Made by a program: the position numbers and the translations under genes
The notes under the pieces: model-generated
The model's database searches: none
Told to the model about the DNA's origin: nothing
Seen by the model: the letters and a program-made list of their open reading frames with translations, nothing else
Shown: piece after piece, positions 9,758 through 19,110 of the stretch
Numbering within the stretch: position 1 is the stretch's first letter
How the letters are laid out: every line of letters begins with the position of its first letter
Source: Collybiopsis luxurians FD-317 M1
Taxonomy: Eukaryota; Basidiomycota; Agaricomycetes; Agaricales; Omphalotaceae
Assembly: GCA_000827265.1 (NCBI GenBank)
Contig: KN834785.1
Span: 393,660-413,921, forward strand
DNA: 20,262 nt
Reading direction: 5' to 3'

Positions 9758-10140
9758 ATGTGAGCTGTGAGACTTGGTGTCCTTTTACATAGATACGGCA
9801 ATTGTACGAGAATCCTTGATGTCAATAAGTAGGGTGTGTTTGTGACATAATATTTAGTGTCCAGCTTAGGCAAGGACTTTCCTTGCAGGTATTGTACATT
9901 AATTGGTCAATGGTCAATCTTACCGCCAGACTTACCTACTCCAAACAGATGAGTCAATTCGGGGCATATATAACATCATTTCCTTGAACATGTATGTTAG
10001 GAAATGAGATTTGACTTCAAAACTCCAGAGCATAGTTATTGAGATTGCAGAAAAAGAAAACATGCTTCCATATAATCTGGATAGTTGGTACTATCATATA
10101 TTTCAAGGTATACATTGTGAACACTTAAAAAATGAAAACA
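9758..10140. other. Inter-unit spacer, downstream of the unit 2 NLR
   Basis: This is the 3' flank of the leftward-reading NLR and is present once in the window. No clear polyadenylation hexamer is seen on the minus strand. A compact inverted repeat lies at 9977-10006. Confidence 0.4.
9977..10006. repeat. Inverted repeat, possible hairpin
   Basis: CATTTCCT pairs with AGGAAATG (8 bp), and inside it AACAT pairs with ATGTT around a 2-nt loop, with a 2-nt bulge on one side. It sits about 215 bp downstream of the NLR stop, so it could lie in the 3' UTR. It lacks the U-run of a bacterial terminator, and none is expected in a fungus. Confidence 0.4.
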
Positions 10141-10221
10141 TCAATCTACAACACAATCATAGTAGGCCAAAGTAAGGTAAAACACAGAAGTCAAAGTATC
10201 AGGATTGAATTCCCCAATTAT
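10141..10221 (-). pseudogene. Decayed ninth TPR beyond the NLR stop codon
   Basis: Directly after the TGA at 10222-10224 the same frame continues for 26 codons with a recognisable TPR remnant (IIGEFNPDTLTSVFYLTLAY) before a second TGA at 10141-10143. Together with the last 16 coded residues (LQEANQFKKQVLLLSK) it makes up one whole 42-residue repeat. The TGA stands where the other repeats have the Gln of KQV. The present C-terminus is thus best read as a truncation of a longer array. Confidence 0.8.
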
Positions 10222-13200
10222 TCATTTACTCAACAGGAGAACTTGCTTTTTAAACTGATTAGCTTCCTGCAGCTTACCACGGGTGTGATAGATGGATGCA
10301 AGGTTGCTCATGGAAGTCAAAGCATGATGATGGTGTTCTCCAATTGCTTGTTTGTTCAGTGAAACCACCTCCTCTGCAAGCTTTTCAGCTTCCTCCAGCT
10401 TACCACAGTCAAGGTAGGTCATAGAAAGGTTATTCATGGAAGTCAAAGTGTTAGGATGGTGTTCCCCAATCACTTGTTTGTGCAGCAAAAGCACCTCCTC
10501 TCCAAGCTTTTCAGCTTCCTCCAGCTTACCACGGTGATGGTAGGTCACAGCAAGATTAGCCATGGAAGTCAAAGTATGAGGATGGTGTTCCCCAATTACT
10601 TGTTTGCGCAGCAAAAGCACCTCCTCTTCAAGCTTTTCAGCTTCCTCCAACTTACCACAGTCAAGGTAGGTCATAGCAAGGTTATTCATGGAAGTCAAAG
10701 TTGAAGGATGGTGTTCCCCAATTACTTGTTTTTGCAGCAGAAGCACCTCCTCTCCAAGCTTGTCAGCTTCCTGCAGCTTACCACAGGCAAGATAGGTTGC
10801 AGCAAGGTTACCCATGGAAGTTAAAGTATCAGGATGGTATTCCCCAACTACTTGTTTGCACAGCAAAAGCACCTCCTCTCCAAGCTTTTCAGCTTCCTCT
10901 AGCTTACCACAATGACGGTAGGTCATAGCAAGGTTATTCATGGAAGTCAAAGTATCAGGATGGTGTTCCCCAATAACTTGTTTGCGCAGCAAAAGCACCT
11001 TCTCTCCAAGCTTTTCAGCTTCCTCCAGCTTACCACAGTGATGGTAGGTCGTAGCAAGGTTATTCATGGAAGTCAAAGTATCAGGATGGTGTTCCCCAAT
11101 AACTTGTCTGCGCAGCAAAAGCACCTCCTCTACAAGCTTTTCAGCTTCCTCTGGCTTACCACGGCGATGGTAGGTCATAGCAAGTTCAGCCATGGAAGTC
11201 AAAGTATCAGGATGGTGTTCTCCAATCATTTGTTTTTGCAGCTGAAGCACCTCATCTCTTAGCACCTCAGCCTGGATCCAGTATCCACAAGTTTCAAAAA
11301 TTTCTGCCATGCATCTGCGTGTGTAAATTGTAGGGAGCTGTTTCCATTGGATATGTTGAGCATGGATAAACAATTGTCTTCGAAATAAATAATCTTCTTC
11401 ACTCTGTCCTAAGGGGGTTGCACGTCCTAGCAGGATTGTGACTCCCATATCCAATTGTGTGTGCTGCAAAGTTGTTTCATGTGCACACTCATGGATTATT
11501 GAGTGAAACATCAGGCAATCTTCCCCAGAATCATATGCAACCAGGGAGAATTGACTCAATTCATCAATGCTATTGTACAATAAGTTTTCCTCTGGAAAGG
11601 AAGACAGAAATCTCTGCATCTCTGTCATGCTCACTTCATTCTCTAAAAAATCATCACCCTCAAAAAATCTTACACGCTTGAATATGTCTACCGGAATGGC
11701 AACGGGATGCAGATGACTGCAAATCTGGATTAAATACTTTGTGGGCTCGCTGAGCCTTTCAAAACTCATCATAAAAGCACTGAACACAGTTTTTGAGTAA
11801 CTATTGAGTGAATGCAAGCTATAATTGAGAAGTTTATGCTTTTGCTGCTTAAAGCGCACTAAATAGCTACTCAAACCACATGTTGGGCTTGCTTGAATGT
11901 AAGCTCCAGCTGTGGAGACAGCCAGAGCATGGCAGCCAAGAGCAGAAACAATTGCCTGTGCAAAATCATGATCATCCTTAGAGGGGTTTACATGTGCATG
12001 TTTAAAAAGTAGTTTCATGGCACTGCTTTTGTCAAGATCCCCGAGATCAATGTGATTTTTTAGAGAGCTCAATTGTGCTGTTTCTCTGAGACGGCTTGTG
12101 ACAATTATATTCCCGTGGTTGCAACCAGGGATATAGTTTTTTAGAAACACCTCCCGATCATCTGCATTATCAAAAATGCAAAGCCAATTCCCCGGAGTGC
12201 TTGATAGAAAATTTTTGACATTTTCGACTTCTTCCCCCACTCCGAGAGCCTTCCCAAGCTTTTTGAAATCTTCTGTAAGTGTAGCATTAGAGCTAGCATC
12301 AAAGAACCAAACATGTGAAAATCTGTCAAGGATTACTGTTATTTTATTGACCTCTATTTCTGAATTGGCCATTGCCTTACCTTGCAAGGTTATTGGACAC
12401 AAACCTGAGGACCAATTGTGTTTTCCCAGCTCCACCAGCTGCCACAATTGTAACAATGCACTGTTTTAACTGCAGGCATGATTTCACAGTCTTCCCCAGT
12501 TCCTTCATTCCTTTCCCATCACCTGAACCAGGAATCTCAAAAGCCTCTTCTGAGCCTCTTTTTGCAATATCCTGTTTAGAGCTTGTGATCAAGATTGGTG
12601 CATAGCACCAATCTTGAAGACAGTCTTCTAATACCAAAGAAGGATTGGTATTTTCAAGAATTAAAATTGTATTTTCCAAGATATGCTGAGGGCCTTTGAC
12701 TTTGTCTAAAAGGGCTTTCTGAAAAGCCTCATCTGAACTTGCATCCATGTGGATGGCCATACACCTAACTTTGATTAGCTTTTTGAATGGATTCAAACTA
12801 GAATTTACCATTTCATCTGGTTCATAATAAACTTATCAAGCTCTTCTCGGCTTGAGCCATAGAGGACAATGACTGGGGGTGAAAATATTTTTGAAAGCAA
12901 AGAAAGTGTATCATCTCTGCCCACAAAGTTTTGACTAGGGGAGGGGCAGATGAGAACCTTTGATGCCCTTTCAGTTCCTGTGCCACCAGTATTTTGAAAG
13001 TCACCGTTGTGATTTATTGTAATATTCTGATCCCCATGTACATTGTAGAATTCCCCACCACTGATAGGGACATAGTGTGCCCCAGAAAAAAATGCCCCTG
13101 AAAACAAGGAATTTGTGGGAACTGATGATTGCGCTGCAGACAGCTGGGTGGCCTGAATCGTTGAGCTCTGCATTCCTTTCTTTTTTGAAGAACCGAGTTG

Positions 13201-13239
13201 CAACAATTTGCGCAAGCCAAATTCTTTCCTCTGCGCCAT
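10222..13239 (-). CDS. NLR-like STAND NTPase with eight TPR repeats, unit 2 (complete)
   Basis: Model: exons 13239-12809, 12764-12381, 12322-10222; introns 12765-12808 (44 nt) and 12323-12380 (58 nt), both GT-AG and matching unit 1. The joined CDS is 2916 nt, giving 971 residues. Residues 45-82 form the Phe/Gly/Asn-rich motif; 105-110 FVGRDD; about 122-210 a P-loop-like fold lacking Walker A (VIVLYGSS, MDASS, ILILENTNP, ILITSS); 254-260 GGAGKTQ (Walker A); 320-327 CIFDNADD (Walker B); 344-349 IIVTSR (sensor-like); 400-413 LGCHALAVSTAGAY (GLPL-like); 440-490 winged-helix-like; 543-553 FHSIIHECAHE (MHD-like position); 620-955 eight 42-residue TPRs of kinesin-light-chain type. This is the architecture of fungal NLRs (NB-ARC plus superstructure-forming repeats). 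Ligand and output are unknown. The stop falls inside a decayed ninth TPR. The 5' start rests on conservation with unit 1; an extra upstream exon cannot be excluded. Confidence 0.87.
10273..11280 (-). repeat. Eight 126-bp tandem repeats encoding 42-residue TPRs, unit 2
   Basis: These encode residues 620-955 of the unit 2 NLR. Every repeat is exactly 126 bp, so the frame never shifts. After the TY pair the residues read HR, HH, RH, LA, LD, HH, LD and, in repeat 8 (IY instead of TY), HT. The HHP-x-T site takes D, S, H or N, and the residue before KQ takes Q, R, C, H or N. The first repeat (WIQAEVLRDEVLQLQ) and the last (VVSLNKQAIGEHHHH) are more diverged, as capping repeats usually are. Confidence 0.92.
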
Positions 13240-13440
13240 GATGGACGAGATGGGGGTCAGAATGAAAGAAGTTTATGAGCTCGGCTGCCATCATATCCCG
13301 ACATGTGTTCTCCATGTGTTCAGTGCCCCATTGTTTCCGGACGTCACGTCACAGGCCACGAGAAGAAAAAGTTCAGCTGACTGATATTGTGATACGCCTT
13401 ACAAGGCTTATGCTTTACCGATTGGCTACCGACTGGCCGG
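13240..13440 (-). promoter_or_regulatory. Putative NLR promoter and 5' leader, unit 2
   Basis: Inverted CCAAT box (ATTGG, 13421-13425) about 182 bp upstream of the start codon, nearly the same spacing as in unit 1. A GACGTCACGTCAC stretch near 13341 gives two overlapping TGACGT-type bZIP cores on the gene strand; unit 1 keeps one. Compared with unit 1 the leader has a 1-bp and a 9-bp indel that break the longer upstream frame, which supports the start at 13239. Confidence 0.4.
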
Positions 13441-13780
13441 CATGTGATTCATTCATAGTTCAATTCGTTCGAGCCGAATTTTTCTTCCAATGTCAAAGTC
13501 GCTAACTGATCCAAAAATGATGACAAGAAAAGTCGTGGAAACGAGCTGGATTAGTCCAAGTCCAGTCAATAAAGAGTGACCGGGCAATTTAACTTTGAGA
13601 AATTCAGCCTGTTTATTGTGCTAGGATTGCCCAAACGCGGAAGCGCTGCAGTTCAAAACGTGGCCGGTCGAATGGCAGATTATGTGAAGCTCCTTTTGTC
13701 TTACGAAGCTTTGTACCTCCGAGTCATCATTTTGCCGGCTAAGTCCATACATTTTTTTGTCGAAAAACACATTTTGAATC

Positions 13781-15023
13781 TTAACTTACCATAATTTTCC
13801 GATATATTAAAGATGATAAAAAAGTACCCACTAGCTGATTGTTCCGATCTATGACTATTGTTCTTTAGAATGTCCAGATAGCATACTCGATGTTGACCGG
13901 CTTCGGATCGCTAAGTCCGAACCTGACCCTTGAACCATTCCGACAACGCCGAACCCAGATGAATACTCCCACCACAAAAACGCGAATATCCCTCCAGATT
14001 TTACGGTTCTTAGGATGCTTGGCACTTTTGGTGCTCGCTACTCTCCCAATTTCACGTGTTCAGTTTGTGAATGAAGAATAGCACGTATTTTGTTATTCAC
14101 CCTCGGTAATCTTTGCTTTCTCGTGCTATTTATGGCTAATTTTTGCATTATTGCGTTCATATCCATTATCAGTCTCTCCTCGTTGAAGTTCAGTCCTCCC
14201 TGATATACGACTCATACAAGTCGGTGCAGCAATGAATTCCTCCGAACTCAAGCCTACGTCTATGTTTTCACTCGAATCTTTCTTCTTTCTGGATCCTGTT
14301 GCCTTCAAGGCCTACTGTGTTCAGTGTCTCCCATATAACCGCTTGCCAACCCTCGCAAATGATATTCTATATGAAACCTCGAAGTGGCCCATTTTAAGGT
14401 GGGCAAGCTCGGTCAAATTTCGTTTTCTGAATTCTAAACTTGTCATACTCGTAGTGCTCAGGAGCCAAATCCCGAAATTATCCATTCAACGCAAAGTACG
14501 TGCCATCACCTCTATCTAGCTCCCGAACTGACAGAACTCATTAGAAGATATTAGAGTTGTCGCGTGTCGAGTGTTACCTCCACGTATCAGTTCGGGTCCT
14601 GTTACTCATCATTTCAATTCGAACTCATTCTCTCGTGTAGCTTCAGATGTCGGTTCAGATGGAGACTCTCTTAACCTAGCTCATCTTTGTACCATTCATT
14701 ACAGATCCGCGTCACCTTGTCGCTTCCAGTGTAACTCGTCTTTAACATCGTATTTCTTTCAACTTACTTACGTTGGAGATACATCGCGACATATCCTAGC
14801 TACAGTGTAGAATATGTTTGTCTAAGTGCCGTAGTGTACAGGTTGTATAATGTGTAGGCACTGTGTAACGACTATATCCGAGATCATACAGCAATGCCAA
14901 GCAGAGCAAATAAAGAAGACGGATGCGAGCGTACAGTCAACGTCGTCATCCAACGGTATAGGTTCCGTCTTCATCACCATCCCAGATATTAGGAATGAAA
15001 CATTGTGTTGAGGTTGAACCCGT
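13781..15023. other. Gene-poor stretch, unit 2
   Basis: Counterpart of 3713-4992. It contains a plus-strand 95-codon frame (14232-14519) and a minus-strand 81-codon frame (15067-14822), neither with a recognisable domain or intron context. 51 bp at 14006-14056, bounded by ACG direct repeats, are absent from unit 1, which fits a slippage-type deletion there. Confidence 0.4.
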
Positions 15024-15141
15024 CTAATGTTCCAGCTCCATTTCCACTTCCAGCACCGGTTCACCACGACTTGAACCTCTGAGGGGTGTAGGTGAAGTCA
15101 GGGAATTAGGCCAGAGCGGCTCGAGGGGGTCCACAGATCGA

Positions 15142-15957
15142 GGTTCGCCGCTGTCCACGAGCTGATTCAGAGGCGAGTGGACCGAGTTCGTCGTGAATAA
15201 CGGGCTTCTGATGAGGTTGGTTACGCGGAGATCGACATTAGCGAAGCCGGTTATGTTGTAGTAAAAGGAGGCGGGGAATGAGAGCGCCCTCAGCGGTGAT
15301 GATCGATGTGGAAAAGGGAGTGGGAGGGCATAGATTTGGGCGTGGGGAGAGCGTATTTGCTGTATGAAAACATATTTAAGTCAAATCGGTGATAATTACA
15401 CAATTGAATTGCGAGACTTACCTAGCGCTGCTGCCGAAACTAACCTGACTCCCAACACCGAATTATCCATCTCCGCCACCTCCTACGCTACTCGCACTGA
15501 TTGTCAGAACTGCAATGGCCCGACCATGCAAGGGAGGACTCGTGCTGGTCAAAATGGATACGCCGTTCCCTGAACGAGTACGGGGAGTTTTCTGTGGACC
15601 TACACCGAACCTGCCAGTCACACTGTCAATATTGGGACTGGCAGGACCAGAATAAGGGCTAGACAACCTGAACCGACTTGTCGATTGATAAACACCAGGG
15701 ACCATGTACGAATGGCTTCCGTAGATGTAGCACCTTGACCAGAAGGCAGTGGGGACGATAAATTTTCTCATTCACCATCGGAAAGGAAAGCATTGTAGAG
15801 ACGCAGGTACCACATACTGGCATCAAATGTGAGAGTGAGTACAGGAAGTTGGATTGGGTTGGAATGGAAGATGGTAATGAGTACGAGGAAGTCCGGCGAA
15901 ATGTTGTAGCTGGAGAGCTGGAGCACCAATATCGAAAACGTTATGTATGAGGGACAT
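15142..15957 (-). repeat. Nested duplication, module A, unit 2
   Basis: Counterpart of 5147-5967 and paralogue of 16541-17352. Intron-like block 15360-15421 (62 nt, GTAAGT..CAG). It matches module A of unit 1 more closely than either module B, so the nested duplication is older than the 10.5 kb one. Confidence 0.7.
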
Positions 15958-16540
15958 AGTCCCTACCCCGCCACCGCCATTATTGGTGTTGTTACTGCCA
16001 TTAATGGTACCCGCAGTAGACCAGTCCCGTTCAATGTGCTCTCCTTCTTTTACCAATCCTCCACTGCCCAGCCCATCGCAGGGCAAAGTCCACTTAGAGC
16101 CGATGTGGGTCTCCATGTCATTGATGAATTGCATATGAAGATCCCCTGCCGCAGATGAGGATGACGAAGGACCAGAAGGCAAAGACAACAAACGCCAGTG
16201 ACAATCTACTCGAATGCGTCCTCAAGTGATGAGTCGAATACTCCCCAGCTTCCCCTACCCCACCACCACTCATCCACCCATCTAACCCTGAAGATCCCGT
16301 CAACAAAGCCAGCGTTGGGTATGTGCACCTCCTGCACCTCCGCTCGCTCCCTCACAAAACCCACTACACGTCCCATGATACTGATGAGGAGTACGAGCTG
16401 ATGCTCATACATCCCAGATGAACTCCCCGAACAATGATCCATCGCTGAGCCAGATGAAGGCGACTGATTATTATGAGCCCAAACGACCCTGGTCCACCAT
16501 TCCCAGACCCACCCATGGGGGAACCGGCTTCTCCGCGACT

Positions 16541-17352
16541 AGGTGTGCCGCCGTCCACGAATTGGTTGAGAGGCGGGCTCAGGGTTTATACTGGGTCAAG
16601 GACCTCCGCTAAAGTTGATTACGTGAAGACCGATATTAGCGAAGGAATGTGTGTTGTAGGAGGAGACAGGAGAGTGAGAGTCGCCTAGGGGTGAGGGTGA
16701 GAGTGAGAATGGAAAAGGGAGTGGAATTGCATCGATTCGACCATTGGGAGAGTGTATTTGCTGTATAAAAATGATTTGAATAAAATCGATCATGGATACA
16801 CACAAAGAATCTTACCCGGAGCAACTATCTAAGCTAACCAGACCTCCAAGATTGAACGATCCATCTGCGCCATCTCCCGTGCTACCAGCATTGATCGTTC
16901 GGAATTGCAATGGCCTGACACGCAGGGGAGAACCAGTGCTAGTCAAACTGAGGACGCTGTTCGCTCGACGAGTACAAGTAGTCCTCTGCGGAACGACACC
17001 CAACCCGCCAGCCATAATGTCGATACTAGGACAGGCAGGACCAGGATATGGGCTAGATGACCTGGACCAACTTTTTGATTGAGAAAATGCCAGAGCCGGC
17101 GTAGTGATGACTTTCATTCCTGGTATTCTTAGTAGGCACATTGCCAAGGCAACAGAGACGGAGGATGTCTCCATCCGCCATGGGAAGGGCATAAATTCGG
17201 ATGATTTTCGTATCGGATACTCTTGAAAACTGATAAGGTGGAGCTGAAAAGAGTTGGGATGGAAGACGGAAATGACGATGTAGAATTCATGATGGAATGC
17301 TGTGCCAGGGAGCTGGAGCACCTGTACTAAAAATGTTTCGTGTGCAAGGGAA
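16541..17352 (-). repeat. Nested duplication, module B, unit 2
   Basis: Counterpart of 6561-7372. Intron-like block 16761-16815 (55 nt, GTAAGA..CAG). Here the donor is better than in unit 1. The frame 17429-16812 is open for 205 codons through the module but is not matched at this length in unit 1. Confidence 0.7.
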
Positions 17353-17578
17353 TTTTTTATGGGGTTCTTGGTGGATGGATTTCGTTTGGGTTGTAGATTT
17401 TTCAATGCCGGCATCGTCGTCGTCGTCACCTTCCCCTATAACGTCCAATCTGCTCGCGGAACCGCCGGAATAATCATGAGGTCCGTACTGTCTTTGTCGC
17501 TCAAGAACTGTTCAAGAACAAGGTAAGCAAAATGGGGAGAAATACCCAGAGAAATTCATTCGACACGAACGCATAAAT

Positions 17579-18111
17579 AGAGCGTATTTGCACCGGGTTT
17601 TGTCCCGGCACCAACTCCGAATATCACGTGCTCTCCGGCTGATTCGTCCTACATCCAACCATCCAACTCCGTTATCAACGTCCCCCAGTATTGGTTCACT
17701 CAACCTTGACTTACTCAATATCGTAACTCACCTATCTCCATTGGAAGATCAAGTGCATGCTTGTCTGAGTATATCTTAGTATGTGGCTCTGGCCTCCCAT
17801 GCGGTATAGCATTCACTTTACATTTAAACTTGCAGATGTTTTCCATCTTTCGGTCCATTCACTGTTCATTCGACATATTCTTAAGGAAACCAGAAGGCCA
17901 GTAGGTCAGAGGATTAAGTGGGAAAGCAAAGTGGCTACGGCAATGGCAGGGCTGAATATATATTCAAGCAGAATTTGTGTATTATATGTTGTAGGGAATT
18001 TCGAACCGTACAGAAGCGAGCTGCCGACAGCGCGATCGCGTAGTCACGTGTTTCATCTCGGCACTATCTCCGAACAAATTTCGGAAATTTTGCCGGCTGC
18101 AAATACGCTCT
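17579..18111. mobile_element. 533-bp TIR element (MITE-like), unit 2 only
   Basis: The ends are perfect 14-bp inverted repeats, AGAGCGTATTTGCA (17579-17592) and its complement (18098-18111), each followed by GC-rich subterminal sequence with CCGG-type hairpin potential and a CACGTG on both sides. The flanks carry a 3-bp direct repeat AAT (17576-17578 and 18112-18114), and unit 1 has the single-copy empty site near 7592-7594 (GCATAAATGTCTC). No transposase is recognisable inside; the 110-codon frame at 17781-18113 matches nothing I know. A 3-bp duplication fits PIF/Harbinger or CACTA better than mariner, but superfamily is uncertain. Confidence 0.75.
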
Positions 18112-18849
18112 AATGACTCTTGACAATGTCCTGAACATCCGTAGACAAATCCTCGTATAATTTCTCCTGTTGACCAGGCTTTTCAGCTGTCCTTTCCGTG
18201 TCAGAACCAGTTAATCCGATGAAATAAAAAATAGCGACGAACCAAAAATAATCATTGCAATGCCCACGCCGCAAAGAAAGCCCGCATTTTGTGAATAGTG
18301 CATTCTCCAGTTTGATGTAGAAAAGAGGAAGAGGAAATAAAAAATGAGCTAAAGATTGATAAACGGACAGAGATAAAAAGGATGAGCAGGCGCAAAAGCT
18401 CCTGCAAACCAATCGGATTTGGGCCTGAGCCAAAAAGTACCGAGTAGATGGAGCATCTATGAATGCCGTGACCATGACCATGACGAATCAACGCCGCTCA
18501 GGAACCCCACCCTCGTATACATACAGATCAGGTGTGTACGAGTGGTGGATGGATGGGACGTCAATGTCCTCTTGGACGTGCAGCAGCAAGCCTCACTGCA
18601 GCACAGCGATCTCCTCCCCCCGCTACGTAGTTACATTAATAGCCTACATAGTCGCTACGTAGAAATAACCTGCATTATTATTATTACCTATATATAAAAA
18701 CCTTAACCCATATACCACATCAGCTTTCCCAAGGTCCCTTCACCCCAGTATTCAATCATTCCCTCCGTGACAAGCAACCTTCCTTTTCGAAGCATGTAAA
18801 TGAAATGAATAGCCGCAGCACGTAGAATTCCACATACGCTATCCTGGGC
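18112..18849. other. Stretch upstream of the relic gene, unit 2
   Basis: Counterpart of 7528-8310. The segment GLTGSDTERTAEKPGQQEKL..DLSTDVQDIVK is read in a minus-strand frame ending at 18110-18112, inside the end of the 533-bp element, which split it from the segment at 17507-17287. The remainder is AT-rich and unassigned. Confidence 0.3.
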
Positions 18850-19110
18850 TTAACATCCTCGAATCACCTTGCATATGAATTCACAAACATACCCCGTTTC
18901 CCACTTCCCCTTCCCATTAAGTACTTTGAAAGTTCCATTAAAGCCCGAATTCCAAAGATACCCCGAGCAATGAGGATTGGCCGCTCAGCGTATCACGTAC
19001 TCCACTTCGGAATCCGGATGGATGTGGGCTTGTACCTTCCTCAGTCTTGCCTCCGAGTGTCATTCATGGCACAAGAGTCCAGTACGTATCTCAGCATTAA
19101 GAATAAACCG
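18850..19110 (-). pseudogene. Short decayed exon with CHE and NPHCSG motifs, unit 2
   Basis: Counterpart of 8311-8568, three bases longer. The same frame holds GLLCHE, the shared TGA, HSEARLRKVQAHIHPDSE, a second TGA, then NPHCSGYLWNSGFNGTFKV and KWETGYVCEFICKVIRGC ending in TAA. Substitutions between the two copies mostly change amino acids, and the acceptor-like CAG of unit 1 is CGG here. This supports neutral decay. Confidence 0.35.

Larger units (their letters stand above)
15024..17507 (-). pseudogene. Decayed Ser/Gly/Pro-rich gene with internal duplication, unit 2
   Basis: This is the counterpart of the unit 1 relic. The first segment (17507-17287, 221 nt, same length as in unit 1) reads LERQRQYGPHDYSGG..GEGDDDDDAG and ends at the same stop. 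Later come AGDLHMQFINDMETHIGSKW (about 16150), SRFRLSSPYSGPASPNIDS (about 15640), then GGGGDG followed by TAA, an intron-like block 15360-15421, and a segment reading TGFANVDLRVTNLI to TAG at 15024. The last segment lacks 36 nt present in unit 1, an in-frame change. Differences between units in these segments are mostly amino-acid changing, which argues against current selection on a protein. Confidence 0.45.

Noticed and set aside
12323..12456. Start of the long minus-strand frame at 12456 (MLQLWQLVELG) as the NLR start
   Set aside because: This part reads through the intron in a wrong frame. The P-loop codons lie in the other frame and join by the GT-AG intron 12323-12380.
16812..17429. 205-codon minus-strand frame in module B of unit 2
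   Set aside because: In unit 1 the frame is broken and shorter (6958-7386), and the exon-like peptide 17507-17287 lies in another frame across part of it.
17781..18113. 110-codon plus-strand frame within the 533-bp element as a transposase
   Set aside because: No DDE/D, HTH or zinc-finger pattern is visible, and it ends in the terminal inverted repeat. It is too short for a transposase.
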